A stretch of 64,000 nt of DNA from contig NZ_CP033918.1 in the NCBI RefSeq assembly GCF_003815675.1, positions 62,001-126,000 on the forward strand, in the 5' to 3' direction. How positions within the stretch are numbered: position 1 is the stretch's first letter; the number at the start of each line of letters is the position of its first letter. The position numbers were made by a program, and so were the translations under genes. The DNA is from Chryseobacterium sp. G0186 (GTDB taxonomy: Bacteria; Bacteroidota; Bacteroidia; Flavobacteriales; Weeksellaceae). Shown here piece by piece: positions 29,457 to 38,945 of the stretch. The notes below the pieces were generated by a model. The model saw only the letters and a list, made by a program, of their open reading frames with translations. It made no database searches and was not told the DNA's origin.

Positions 29457-29531
29457 TGATGTGAATTGTTTGTATTTGCTCGATCTGCAAAATCAAAGAG
29501 AGATGATTCAAAAAGCTTTCATGATACATAA

Positions 29532-29564
29532 AAAGAGACCATTTCATGTAGAAATGATCTCTTT
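29532..29564 (-). terminator. Intrinsic terminator after acs
   Basis: 14-base arms with one mismatch (29532-29545 and 29551-29564, AAAGAGACCATTTC / GAAATGATCTCTTT) and an ATGTA loop. On the minus strand they are followed by Ts. Twenty-one bases downstream of the acs stop. Confidence 0.85.
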
Positions 29565-29585
29565 GTTTTAAAAGTTGAAATTGAA

Positions 29586-31493
29586 TTAAATTCTTTCGTT
29601 CTTTATTTCCTCTACAATTTCAGGATTCAATAAGGTACTGATATCTCCAAAGTTGCTGAAGTCTCCCTCTGCAATCTTTCTTAATATTCTACGCATTATC
29701 TTTCCGGAGCGGGTCTTCGGAAGACCTGACACAAACTGTATCTTATCCAGTTTTGCGATAGGACCAATCTGATCTGAAATCAACTGATTGATCTCTTTTT
29801 TAAGATTTTCTTTATCACGGCCTTCTCCGGTCTCTTTAAGTGTTATATATCCATAAAGTGCACTTCCTTTAATGTCATGCGGATAGCCTACAATAGCAGA
29901 TTCTGCGACAGCAGGATGCTGATTGATGCTGTCTTCAATAGGGGCAGTTCCCAGATTATGCCCTGAAACAATGATGACATCATCCACACGACCTGTAATT
30001 CTGTAATAACCTACTTCGTCTCTCAGTGCTCCGTCACCGGTAAAGTATTTCCCCGGGAAAGCTGTAAAGTAAGTTTCCTTATATCTTTGGTGATCTCCCC
30101 AGATTGTTCTTGCAATTCCCGGCCACGGAAAACGGATGCAAAGATTTCCCGTTACCTGATTTCCTGTAATTTCGTTGCGTTTGTCATCCATCAGTACAGG
30201 CTGAATTCCCGGTAAAGGCAGGGTAGCATAGGTTGGTTTTGTAGGGGTAACAAATGGGAGTGGTGAGATCATAATTCCTCCAGTTTCAGTCTGCCACCAG
30301 GTATCCACAATGGGGCATTTTTTCTTTCCGACATGATCATTGAACCAGTGCCATGCTTCGTCATTAATAGGTTCACCTACAGATCCTATTACCTTCAGGG
30401 AACTTAGGTCGTGTTTGTCTACCCATTCCGTGCTTTCTTTGGCTAAGGAACGGATTGCGGTAGGAGCGGTATAGAACTGAGTAATTTTATGTTTTTCAAT
30501 TACTTCCCAGAAACGGTCCGGTTCAGGGTAGGTAGGAACCCCTTCGAAGATGACGGTAGTAGCTCCGTTTAATAACGGTCCGTAAAGAATATAAGAGTGT
30601 CCTGTGATCCATCCAATGTCGGCAGTACACCAATAAATATCATTTTCCTTATAATTGAATACGTTTTTAAAGGTATAGGCAGTGTAGACCATATAGCCTG
30701 CACAGGTATGAAGCATTCCTTTTGGTTTTCCTGTAGAACCGGAAGTATAAAGGATGAAAAGCGGATCTTCAGAATCCATGATTACCGTTACAAAATCCGG
30801 AGATGCTTTTTCGTAAAGATCGGCCAGCCAGTAATCTCTTTCTTCTTTCATTTTGATTTCGTTGTGGGTTCTTTTAACAACAAGAACTTTTTCAACGGTT
30901 GGTGTTTTTTCCAAGGCTTCATCTACAATGCTTTTCAGGTCCAAAACCTTGTTTCCTCTATAGCTTCCGTCTGAGGTGATGACCATCTTAGCTTCACAGT
31001 CATTAACTCTTGAGGCTACTGCCGAAGCGGAGAACCCTGCAAATATAACGGAATGAACGGCCCCCAATTTAGCACAAGCCAGCATGGTAACGGCCAGTTC
31101 AGGAATCATAGGCAGGTAAATACATACCCTGTCTCCTTTTTCAATTCCCATATCACGCAGAACGTTTGCCGTTTTGTTGACACGGGTATATAATTCGTTG
31201 TAAGAAATGTGTTGTGCCTCCTCTTTCGGATCATTAGGTTCCCAGATGATGGCGGTTTTATCTCCTCTTATGGCTAGATGTCTGTCGATACAGTTTTTTG
31301 TGATATTGAGCTTGGCATTTTTGAACCAAGTAATCTTAGCTTCATTCATGTCATATTTAACGACCTTGCTCCATCTCTGATACCACACAAAGTTTTGATC
31401 AGCTACCTTATCCCAGAATTTCTTTGGATTTTTGATAGACTTTTTATAATCCTCAAAGTATTGTGGTAAATCTTCTATTAAGTAATTTCTCAT
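29586..31493 (-). CDS. acs: Acetyl-CoA synthetase
   Basis: Activates acetate with ATP and CoA to acetyl-CoA, allowing growth on acetate. The 635-residue protein has the full ANL layout: P-loop YTSGSTGKPKGMLHT (about 251-265), the WWQTETGG adenine-binding block, the hinge region ITGRVDDVI, and the C-terminal catalytic lysine in KTRSGKIMRRILR. It is the last gene of a co-directional set that includes a second acyl-CoA synthetase and a symporter-kinase two-component system. In other bacteria CrbS/R-type systems switch acs on, so regulation by these neighbours is plausible. Confidence 0.95.
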   Translation of the reverse strand: MRNYLIEDLPQYFEDYKKSIKNPKKFWDKVADQNFVWYQRWSKVVKYDMNEAKITWFKNAKLNITKNCIDRHLAIRGDKTAIIWEPNDPKEEAQHISYNELYTRVNKTANVLRDMGIEKGDRVCIYLPMIPELAVTMLACAKLGAVHSVIFAGFSASAVASRVNDCEAKMVITSDGSYRGNKVLDLKSIVDEALEKTPTVEKVLVVKRTHNEIKMKEERDYWLADLYEKASPDFVTVIMDSEDPLFILYTSGSTGKPKGMLHTCAGYMVYTAYTFKNVFNYKENDIYWCTADIGWITGHSYILYGPLLNGATTVIFEGVPTYPEPDRFWEVIEKHKITQFYTAPTAIRSLAKESTEWVDKHDLSSLKVIGSVGEPINDEAWHWFNDHVGKKKCPIVDTWWQTETGGIMISPLPFVTPTKPTYATLPLPGIQPVLMDDKRNEITGNQVTGNLCIRFPWPGIARTIWGDHQRYKETYFTAFPGKYFTGDGALRDEVGYYRITGRVDDVIIVSGHNLGTAPIEDSINQHPAVAESAIVGYPHDIKGSALYGYITLKETGEGRDKENLKKEINQLISDQIGPIAKLDKIQFVSGLPKTRSGKIMRRILRKIAEGDFSNFGDISTLLNPEIVEEIKNERI

Positions 31494-31659
31494 ATCCCTT
31501 TTGTTTTTTTGAAATTTGAATTGTATTGATAATTTGTTTAGCGTTTTGATTAATGTGAACTTACATTTTAAAATATAAGGACTATTTGTTGTTTAGAATT
31601 TTTGTTTTTCTGTGATTTGCTCCATCAAATGATACTTAAATATATGTTTAATTTTTCGG

Positions 31660-33558
31660 CTAAGCCCTATATTCATTGATTTTTTCCTGAATTTCTTCAA
31701 TGATTTTCTCATCGTCAATTGTAGAGGGAATCTGAAAATCTTTTCCATCCAGCAGTGTTCTGATCAGTTTTCTTAAGATCTTTCCGGAACGGGTTTTGGG
31801 TAAACGTTTGACCACCATAGCATTTTTTAAAAAAGCTACCGCTCCAATTTTCTCACGAACCATTTGGATAATGTCTTTCTCAATATCTTCCTCCGAAATT
31901 GTTGTTCCATTCTTCAAAACAATGGCTGCAAAAGGTACCTGACCTCTTAAGGCATCATCAATTCCCACTACAGCGCATTCCGCAACATCAGGGTGTGAAG
32001 CAACAATCTCTTCCATTTCGGAAGTAGAGAGTCTGTGTCCCGCAACATTGATCACATCATCCACTCTTCCCGTGATGAAGATATAGCCGTCTTCATCCTG
32101 TATGGCACCGTCTCCGGAGAAATAATACCCATTGTATTGTGATAGGTAGCTGCTTTCAAAACGGCTGTGATCTTTCCATATTCCAAGTAAAGCACCTGGA
32201 GGAAGCGGAAGTTTGATAACTAAGTACCCTTCATGATGGGGATTGAGTTCCAGTCCATTTTCATCAAAAATTTTAATATCATACCCCGGAATAGGTTTTC
32301 CGGCGGAAGCTCTTTTTATTTTATACTGATCATCAAAGGTCATTAACCCCAGCATAGGCCATCCTGATTCTGTCTGCCACCAATGGTCAATGGCAGGAAC
32401 GCCAATATGTTCTTCAAACCAATCCAGTGTGGCTACATCGCATCTTTCACCTGCTAAAAACTGTTTTTTGAAATGAGACAGATCATATTTTTTCACCAGT
32501 TCTCCATCCGGATCTTCCTTTTTGATCGCTCTGATTGCGGTAGGAGCAGTAAACATTACAGAAACCTTGTATTCCGAAATAATTCTCCAGAAAGTTCCCG
32601 CATCAGGGGTCATAATAGGTTTTCCCTCAAAGATAATTGTAGTATTTCTGTTGAGCAGCGGTCCATACACTGAAAAACTATGGCCTACAGCCCATCCAAA
32701 GTCTGATGCTGCCCAATAGGTTTCTCCCGGATCAACACCATATACATACTTCATTGAAAATTTCAATGCGGTGGCATAGCCTCCGGTATCACGAACGATT
32801 CCTTTCGGTTTTCCTGTGGTACCTGAAGTATAGAGCAGATAAAGCGGGTGAGTGGATTCAACAGAAACACAGTCTGCGGGTTCTGATTGTTGAAGCAATT
32901 CTTCATAATCGATCAATCCGTCAAACATTTCGTGTTGATTTTCAACCAGTTTCCTGTTGTAAACAATGATGTTATCTACCTTGTCTTGCGCCAGCTCAAT
33001 CGCTTTTTCTACCAATGGAAGATAGGGGATTCTCTTTGCAATTTCTATCCCTGCGGTTGCTGTGATTAAAACCTTGGGCTTGCAGTCATCAATTCTCACC
33101 ACCAATTCATGAGGAGCAAATCCTCCGAAAACAACATTATGAATCACTCCAATCCTTGCGCAGGCTAACATTGCAAAAAGAGTCTGCGGAATCATAGGCA
33201 TATAGATCACAGCTGTATCTCCTTTTTTTAATCCAAGAGAAGTTAGTCCGCCCGCAAACTTTGAAATTTCTTCCTTAGCCTGATTGAAGGTATAGGTTTT
33301 CTTTTGCTTGGTTACAGGAGAATCATATACGATGGCGATCTGTTCTCCAAAACCGTCTTCAATATGCTGGTCAATGCATAGATAGCACATATTGAGCTTC
33401 CCGTCAGCAAACCACTGTGGATAATCATTGGGATCCTTCGAAAGAATCTGCTGCGGAAATTCAAACCACTTAATTTCTTCAGCCTGTTCTTTCCAGAAGT
33501 GCTCTTTATTTTCTATGCTTTGTTTAAACTGAGTATCTGTGTTCATATCAATAGTCAT
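31660..33558 (-). CDS. prpE: Propionyl-CoA synthetase-like acyl-CoA synthetase
   Basis: A 632-residue ANL enzyme distinct from the neighbouring Acs. The P-loop is LYTSGTTGKPKGIVRDTGG; the IVRDTGGYATAL extension is typical of PrpE-type propionyl-CoA synthetases. The WWQTESGWPM and RVDDVINVAGHRLST blocks and the C-terminal KTRSGKILRKLIRTL catalytic lysine are intact. Two start codons (33558 and 33546) are possible. It probably activates propionate or a similar short acid; acetoacetate or acetate cannot be excluded. The spacer to acs is 166 bases. Confidence 0.87.
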   Translation of the reverse strand: MTIDMNTDTQFKQSIENKEHFWKEQAEEIKWFEFPQQILSKDPNDYPQWFADGKLNMCYLCIDQHIEDGFGEQIAIVYDSPVTKQKKTYTFNQAKEEISKFAGGLTSLGLKKGDTAVIYMPMIPQTLFAMLACARIGVIHNVVFGGFAPHELVVRIDDCKPKVLITATAGIEIAKRIPYLPLVEKAIELAQDKVDNIIVYNRKLVENQHEMFDGLIDYEELLQQSEPADCVSVESTHPLYLLYTSGTTGKPKGIVRDTGGYATALKFSMKYVYGVDPGETYWAASDFGWAVGHSFSVYGPLLNRNTTIIFEGKPIMTPDAGTFWRIISEYKVSVMFTAPTAIRAIKKEDPDGELVKKYDLSHFKKQFLAGERCDVATLDWFEEHIGVPAIDHWWQTESGWPMLGLMTFDDQYKIKRASAGKPIPGYDIKIFDENGLELNPHHEGYLVIKLPLPPGALLGIWKDHSRFESSYLSQYNGYYFSGDGAIQDEDGYIFITGRVDDVINVAGHRLSTSEMEEIVASHPDVAECAVVGIDDALRGQVPFAAIVLKNGTTISEEDIEKDIIQMVREKIGAVAFLKNAMVVKRLPKTRSGKILRKLIRTLLDGKDFQIPSTIDDEKIIEEIQEKINEYRA

Positions 33559-33640
33559 GTAGTTTTTTTTGAGGCTTATTGCTAATCGGGTGATTTTTTA
33601 TTTTGAACCATTAAGGCTTGAGTTAAATTTTATCTGAAGT

Positions 33641-33674
33641 CTTGATTCTTGTCTCTTGATTCTCGCTTCTTCTT
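33641..33674. repeat. Degenerate short tandem repeat in spacer
   Basis: Five imperfect copies of a 6-9 base CTTGATTCT-like unit, between the response-regulator gene and the prpE-like gene. See the similar blocks at 44009, 51781 and 53034. Confidence 0.55.
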
Positions 33675-33679
33675 TCCTG

Positions 33680-34042
33680 CTACTCAAACATCTCCTCAAT
33701 CTGCTGCATCAGTTTCTTAATGGAATAAGGCTTCGTTACATAAGCGTCAGCACCCATATCCAATCCTTTTTCAATGTCTCTTGGATTGTTTTTGGCACTC
33801 AGGAAAATAACTTTTGTATTCTTTAGCTTTTCATCCTGTTTGATGATGTCCAGAGTACTGTAGCCGTCAAGATTAGGCATCATGATGTCGAGGAGGATCA
33901 CATCGGGAACCATTGTTTTTAAAAATTCAAGTACTTCAGTTCCGTCTCTGGCAATATAAACATCATAGCCGCTCTTTTTAAAGCTATATTCCAGTGTCAT
34001 TAATATTTTGTGTTCGTCGTCTGCAATGATTATCTTTTTCAT
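33680..34042 (-). CDS. Response regulator consisting of a receiver domain only
   Basis: A 120-residue CheY-like protein. Acidic pocket residues are D8-D9, the phospho-acceptor is D52 in ILLDIMMPNLDG, and the conserved lysine lies in the YVTKPYS block near residue 104. There is no DNA-binding or enzymatic output domain; the frame stops right after the last receiver helix. It lies 9 bases after the symporter-kinase gene, so the two form a pair. Output must go through protein contacts or onward phosphotransfer. In known CrbR and CbrB partners an output domain is present, so this is a departure. Confidence 0.93.
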   Translation of the reverse strand: MKKIIIADDEHKILMTLEYSFKKSGYDVYIARDGTEVLEFLKTMVPDVILLDIMMPNLDGYSTLDIIKQDEKLKNTKVIFLSAKNNPRDIEKGLDMGADAYVTKPYSIKKLMQQIEEMFE

Positions 34043-34051
34043 AAAGGCTTT

Positions 34052-36757
34052 TTAGGGGTGTTCAACTTCATTTTTAATCCCGTTTGTTATTTTTTCAGGC
34101 ATGCTGATGGTGAAAGTTACGCCAAGTCCGCTATTTTCGGCTTTGATACTTCCGTTGTGGGCCTGTATTATCTTTTTTGAAATAGCGAGTCCGAGACCGC
34201 TTCCTGTAGGTTTTAAAATATTCTGGTTTTTAGATTGATAGAATTTATCAAAGATCATTTCCAGATCTTCTTCCGGAATATGTTTTCCCGTATTAAAGAT
34301 CGTAATGACCAGCTGGTTATCCTTTTCAAACAGCTTGGTTTGTATAGTTCCCTGTTCATCCGTAAATTTTAAGGCATTTCCCCAGATGTTCTGAAGCAGC
34401 TGGATCATTCTTGCTTCATCATATTCAAAGATAAACTCATTCAAAAGATTGACCTCGCTCAAATGAATGTTTTTCTGTTGTATCAGATGGAGCAGTGGGT
34501 TCAATGCTTTTTTATAGGTTTCAATAATATTGTTTTGCTGAATATGTAGCGAAATCTCACCATGTTGAAGCTTATCGAGATAAAGAATATCATTGATAAT
34601 TTCACTTAGCCTGTCTGATTCTGTAATGATGTTATTTAAAAATTCCTGTTTGATGTCTAACGGAATATCTTCGTCGTCAGCCAGAATTTCCCCTGCCGAG
34701 CGGATGGCTGTGATCGGCGTTCTCAGTTCGTGGGCTACAGAATCCAGAAAGTCATCTTTTTGACGGTCTTTGACGATAAGGCTCTGATTGGCGGTTCTAA
34801 GGTCGTCTGAAAGCTTTTGTAACTCTTCAGACTGTTCTGTAAGTTTTTTATTTAAACTGATGTTTTCCTTAGATTCCTCAAGGATATTCAATACCTCCTT
34901 TAAAGATATTTTATCTTCCTTGGTTACCCCTTCAATCAAAATCTTGGCAGATGCTGTACCGATTCTTCCAGCCAAAAGGTTCTCTGAAAATTTGATAAAT
35001 CTTGAATCGGCAGTTTCAGTTTTAGAATCGATATTATATTTTAAATTGAAAATTCTTAAAGCCTGTTCCGTCTTGTTTTTGCCTAAAAATCTCTCCAGAA
35101 TGTTTTGAATATCAGAAATATAAGCCGTTCCCCGCCAGATAAAAGCGTTTTCATGGTTTTGAATATATTTGTCGATGTCTACATATAGTTCTGCAAAGTT
35201 TCTTTCCCGGTAATTTCCTTTGGTGCTGACAGAAATAATGGTAAATAAGCCTGTATTCACCAGAAGAGACCAAAAGAAGATCTGCGGGATTTTTGTCAGA
35301 AAAGGAATCGTGAAAAAGTCAAAAGAATTGTACATATCCCTTAAAACACCTTTGAATTCCTGATTATATGAGAAATAATACTGAGGAATGATCAATCCGA
35401 AATAACAGATGGCCAATCCTGCTGCAAGTCCGATAACAGCACCTTTATAGCTTCCTCTCCTCCAGAATAAGGCTCCGAAAAATGCAGGTGCCAATTGTGC
35501 AATCACTACAAATGAAATTAATCCCACAGAATCCAGTGATGTTTTCAGAATAAAGTATTTATAGAAGACAAATGCCATAATGATCAGCGCGAAAATGCTG
35601 AATTTTCGGATGTTGGTAATGCTTCTTGTATTTTGTACCTCATTTTCAGACTTAAATTTTCCAAGCAATCCGTAAGGAATGATCAGGTTATTGGAAAGCA
35701 TGATGGATAAGGTGATAGCGGAAATAATAATCATGGAAATGCATGAGCTTAATCCTCCGAGAAAAACCAAAACAGTGATCAGCGTATTGTCAAAATGTTG
35801 GGGAATCAGGATGGAGTAGAACTCGGGATTTACTTTTTGTCCGTCAAAAATTAGTCTTCCTCCCCATGCGATGGGAAAGATAAAGATGGTAAATATTAAA
35901 AGATAAAGCGGGAAAAACCAGATAGCGGTTCTGATATGCTTCTCCTGTCTGTTTTCAACGATGGCTGTATGAAATTGTCTCGGCAGGATGCAGATGGCTG
36001 TTGCTGAAATCATGCACAGGACCATCCAGTTCATAGCTCCTTCAGTGCCATTGAATGTATTTTTTTCTTTAAAATCTTCAAACTGACTCGCTTTCTGATA
36101 AATGTCTGAAAAGCCATCAAAAACATAATAGATGACAAAAAAACCAAGAATAATAATGAAAAATAATTTAAGAAAACTTTCCAGTGCGATAGCTGAAATA
36201 ATTCCCAGTCGTTTTTCCGAGGCATCTACATATTTTGTTCCGTAATAAGAAGAAAATAAAGCAATCAGTACCACAACAAAAGTGGCGTTATCTGTTAAAA
36301 TATCCTTTGACATGGATGTTTCTGTCACCAAATGAAAGGTTTCAGAAATGGCCTTGATCTGTAATCCGATATAAGGGACAATCGCTAAAAGGCAGACCAC
36401 CGTAATGATCGCACTGAAGCTTCTGCTGTTTCCGTATCGTAATGAAATGAAATCTGCGAGACTGCTTATTTTATTGACCCTGGAAATTCTTACAATTCTG
36501 GTGTTAATATAAATCCAGGCAGGAATAATCATGACAGGTCCAATGTAGATCGGAAGGTAGTTTAATCCACTGGTAGCGGCTACACCAATACTTCCATAGT
36601 AAGTCCATGCCGTACAGTACACCGCCAAAGACAATGCATAAATGTACGGATTGTTGATCCATAGCTTGCTTCTTTTCTTCTCTGCCAAATGAGCAACTAA
36701 GAAAAGGAGGGCCAGGTAAAACAGAACTACGAAAAATAATGCGAAGCTACTCATCAT
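34052..36757 (-). CDS. Sensor histidine kinase fused to a sodium/solute symporter domain (CbrA/CrbS type)
   Basis: A 901-residue membrane sensor. Residues 1-480 are a complete sodium:solute symporter (SSS) domain of about 13 helices (AVYCTAWTYYGSIGVAATSG, ISSLADFISLRYGNSRSFSA, SSCISMIIISAITLS). A STAC-like linker follows (about 540-630; WRGTAYISDIQNILERFLG, ENLLAGRIGTASAKILIEG), then a coiled coil. HisKA has H676 in SVAHELRTPITAIRSAGE. HATPase_c has the N box (LLQNIWGNALKFTDE) and the G2 box (GSGLGLAISKKII). No PAS domain is visible. The family couples substrate transport or sensing to kinase activity; relatives respond to acetate or histidine. The upstream small gene overlaps it by 11 bases. 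Confidence 0.93.
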   Translation of the reverse strand: MMSSFALFFVVLFYLALLFLVAHLAEKKRSKLWINNPYIYALSLAVYCTAWTYYGSIGVAATSGLNYLPIYIGPVMIIPAWIYINTRIVRISRVNKISSLADFISLRYGNSRSFSAIITVVCLLAIVPYIGLQIKAISETFHLVTETSMSKDILTDNATFVVVLIALFSSYYGTKYVDASEKRLGIISAIALESFLKLFFIIILGFFVIYYVFDGFSDIYQKASQFEDFKEKNTFNGTEGAMNWMVLCMISATAICILPRQFHTAIVENRQEKHIRTAIWFFPLYLLIFTIFIFPIAWGGRLIFDGQKVNPEFYSILIPQHFDNTLITVLVFLGGLSSCISMIIISAITLSIMLSNNLIIPYGLLGKFKSENEVQNTRSITNIRKFSIFALIIMAFVFYKYFILKTSLDSVGLISFVVIAQLAPAFFGALFWRRGSYKGAVIGLAAGLAICYFGLIIPQYYFSYNQEFKGVLRDMYNSFDFFTIPFLTKIPQIFFWSLLVNTGLFTIISVSTKGNYRERNFAELYVDIDKYIQNHENAFIWRGTAYISDIQNILERFLGKNKTEQALRIFNLKYNIDSKTETADSRFIKFSENLLAGRIGTASAKILIEGVTKEDKISLKEVLNILEESKENISLNKKLTEQSEELQKLSDDLRTANQSLIVKDRQKDDFLDSVAHELRTPITAIRSAGEILADDEDIPLDIKQEFLNNIITESDRLSEIINDILYLDKLQHGEISLHIQQNNIIETYKKALNPLLHLIQQKNIHLSEVNLLNEFIFEYDEARMIQLLQNIWGNALKFTDEQGTIQTKLFEKDNQLVITIFNTGKHIPEEDLEMIFDKFYQSKNQNILKPTGSGLGLAISKKIIQAHNGSIKAENSGLGVTFTISMPEKITNGIKNEVEHP

Positions 36758-36941
36758 ATTTTTTAACGATTACAAAAGAAATCACAATGGAGATCATCCA
36801 GACAGCGAACAGGTAGATCAAAATCATGGGATACCCTAAAACTTCCCGATCACTGTTGAAGAGCAGTGATATCGGAATACTGAACGCAAGCATCAGTCCG
36901 ATGCTCAGGATAACCAATTTTTGTTCGTGTCTTTTTTTCAT
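36747..36941 (-). CDS. Small two-helix membrane protein upstream of the symporter-kinase
   Basis: A 64-residue protein with two membrane segments (about 10-26 and 38-59) and a positively charged N-terminus (MKKRHEQK). Its last 11 bases overlap the start of the symporter-kinase gene, so translation is coupled. Small two-helix partners are known beside some SSS transporters, which suggests a subunit or regulator of the fused symporter domain. I do not recognise a named family with certainty. Confidence 0.75.
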   Translation of the reverse strand: MKKRHEQKLVILSIGLMLAFSIPISLLFNSDREVLGYPMILIYLFAVWMISIVISFVIVKKYDE

Positions 36942-36960
36942 ACAGAATACGTTGTAAAAG

Positions 36961-37001
36961 ATAATTGATGAATGGATATTTGCTTACCATTCACCAATTA
37001 T
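36961..37001. repeat. 15-base inverted repeat between two minus-strand genes
   Basis: Arms 36961-36975 and 36987-37001 (ATAATTGATGAATGG / CCATTCACCAATTAT) pair with a single non-Watson-Crick position and an 11-base loop. It could act as a weak terminator or RNA-processing site between the 75-residue and 64-residue protein genes. There is no good T-run. Confidence 0.6.
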
Positions 37002-37016
37002 CATTTATTGTTATAC

Positions 37017-37244
37017 TTATATTTTGTCGTCAGAATATTCTCCTGTTAAGGCATAATAACCGAAAATGGCCATTCCGCCTGAAATAATCGGCATCAGTAC
37101 AAATAAGATTATGATCCCGAAAACCAGATCTTCCTGCTTTCCTGAGGCAATTTTTGGAATTCCCATTACCGTAATTCCGAAATATCCTACAATCACCGCT
37201 ATTGCGATCCAGAGAATGCCTAATATTTTTTTTAGTCCGTTCAT
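37017..37244 (-). CDS. Small two-helix membrane protein downstream of the MHS transporter
   Basis: A 75-residue protein with two membrane helices (about 5-28 and 41-66) and an acidic C-terminus (EYSDDKI). It starts 43 bases after the MHS transporter stop codon, on the same strand. No recognised motif. It may be an accessory of the transporter; evidence is positional only. Confidence 0.7.
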   Translation of the reverse strand: MNGLKKILGILWIAIAVIVGYFGITVMGIPKIASGKQEDLVFGIIILFVLMPIISGGMAIFGYYALTGEYSDDKI

Positions 37245-37287
37245 TTTAGTAGTTTTAAAATTAATAAAAATTTGAGTGATTCAGTGA

Positions 37288-38868
37288 TTAATCATGAAGA
37301 TTATTGTTCTTATTTTTAAGATAGAATAATCCGATAATCAAACAGACGGCAGCAACTCCTATCGGATACCAAAGCCCCTCAAGATACCAGGTTGCATGTC
37401 CGGCTTCTTTTCCTGTCGTTACAAGATAAGTGGCTACGGCCGGAAGAAGTCCTCCAAATACCCCGTTTCCAATATGATAAGGTAAAGACATGGAGGTATA
37501 ACGAATTCTCACAGGGAACATTTCAACAAGGAATGCTGCAATCGGTCCATATACCATGGTCACAAATATTACCTGAATAAATACCAGAAAGACCAAGTAC
37601 CATTTTGTATCATCGCTTAATTTTAAAGATTGAGAAACTTTTGGTTCCTCAGCTTTGCCGTCTTTCATAACGGGACCACTTGGAGACCAATGAACAATAC
37701 TGTCTTTTTTGATTAAAGTTCCATCTGTATAAAGTGTTTCCTTGTGAAAAGTTACCAGACTGTCTGTAGCAATCGTATTATGGATTTTGGCTGTTCTTTT
37801 TTCTGTAATTCCATTGGTGGCAAGTGTTTTATTTTCAAGGTTAACACTTTTAAACATGCTTTCGTAGATAGGTCGGTAAGCCAGGATCGCAATCAGCATT
37901 CCGGTCATCATTACTGCTTTACGTCCGATTTTGTCAGACAGCCAACCGAAAAATACAAAGAATGGAGTTCCTAGAAATAATGCAGTAGCCATTAAGTAGT
38001 CAACCTGCATAGAATCTACATTCATTACCTTTTGCAAAAAGCTCATGGCATAGAATTGTCCAGTATACCATATTACCCCTTGTCCCATTGCAGCTCCAAA
38101 AAGAGCCAGAAGAACAAACTTGAAGTTGTATTTATTACCGAAACTTTCTTTTAAAGGATTTTTAGATGTTTTTCCCTCACTTTTAGCCTTTGCGAAAAGG
38201 GGAGATTCTTTCATGTTTTTTCTGATGACGTAAGAGACAGCCACCATCAAGATAGAAATCCAGAAGGGAATTCTCCATCCCCAGTTGTCAAATTCCTCTG
38301 TAGAAAGAGAGGTTTTTGTAATTAAAATAACGATCAATGAGATAAAAAGTCCTGCTGTTGCTGTAGTTTGAATCCAGGAAGTCCAGTAGCCTCTTCGATG
38401 AGGTTGTGCATATTCTGCAACATACGTGGCGGCACCTCCATATTCCCCTCCAAGAGCTAATCCTTGCAATAGTCTTAAGATTAAAACCAAAACAGGAGCC
38501 ATAAATCCAATGGTTTCATAACTTGGGATACATCCGATAAGGAATGTGGAGAATCCCATAATAAGTAAGGTAACAAGGAAAGTATATTTTCTTCCGATAA
38601 TATCTCCCAGTCGTCCGAAGAATAAAGCGCCAAAAGGTCTTACAACAAATCCCGCGGCAAACGTGGCAAGGGTTGATAAAAATGCTGCTGTCGGATTATC
38701 TGCTGGGAAAAATTTTGTGGCTAAAACAATGGCTAAACTTCCAAAAATGTAGAAGTCATACCATTCTATAAGGGTTCCGAGGGAGGAAGCAGTGATCACA
38801 CTCCAAATGGTGCGGTTTTTCTGCTTATCGGTCATATTCTCGTAGCTTTCGTGATGATTTTCGCTCAT
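37288..38868 (-). CDS. MFS transporter of the metabolite:H+ symporter (MHS/ProP-like) family with a large central insertion
   Basis: A 526-residue permease. The N-terminal half has the family signatures SSLGTLIEWYDFYIFGSLA, RPFGALFFGRLGDIIGRK (motif A) and LRLLQGLALGGEYGGAATY. Typical members carry dicarboxylates, osmolytes or short acids with protons. Between about residues 337 and 420, after the second motif A copy (GWLSDKIGRKAVMM) and a helix, a hydrophilic stretch of roughly 85 residues interrupts the C-terminal half. This explains the unusual length (standard members are near 430-450). Given acs, prpE and the kinase next door, uptake of acetate, propionate or another short acid is plausible. 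Confidence 0.88.
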   Translation of the reverse strand: MSENHHESYENMTDKQKNRTIWSVITASSLGTLIEWYDFYIFGSLAIVLATKFFPADNPTAAFLSTLATFAAGFVVRPFGALFFGRLGDIIGRKYTFLVTLLIMGFSTFLIGCIPSYETIGFMAPVLVLILRLLQGLALGGEYGGAATYVAEYAQPHRRGYWTSWIQTTATAGLFISLIVILITKTSLSTEEFDNWGWRIPFWISILMVAVSYVIRKNMKESPLFAKAKSEGKTSKNPLKESFGNKYNFKFVLLALFGAAMGQGVIWYTGQFYAMSFLQKVMNVDSMQVDYLMATALFLGTPFFVFFGWLSDKIGRKAVMMTGMLIAILAYRPIYESMFKSVNLENKTLATNGITEKRTAKIHNTIATDSLVTFHKETLYTDGTLIKKDSIVHWSPSGPVMKDGKAEEPKVSQSLKLSDDTKWYLVFLVFIQVIFVTMVYGPIAAFLVEMFPVRIRYTSMSLPYHIGNGVFGGLLPAVATYLVTTGKEAGHATWYLEGLWYPIGVAAVCLIIGLFYLKNKNNNLHD

Positions 38869-38945
38869 ATTGATTAGTTTTGATGTTAATGGAATAGGAT
38901 ATTAGGGCGTTTTTTAAATCTTTATTTCTTTTAGAGGCCTAAACT

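Larger units (their letters stand above)
29140..29585. other. 446-base spacer without a gene
   Basis: A/T-rich region between two minus-strand genes. It contains the short palindrome at 29440-29456 (a minimal copy of the TGTCATTC repeat) and, at its right end, the terminator of the acs gene. No ORF or RNA gene is convincing. Confidence 0.6.
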
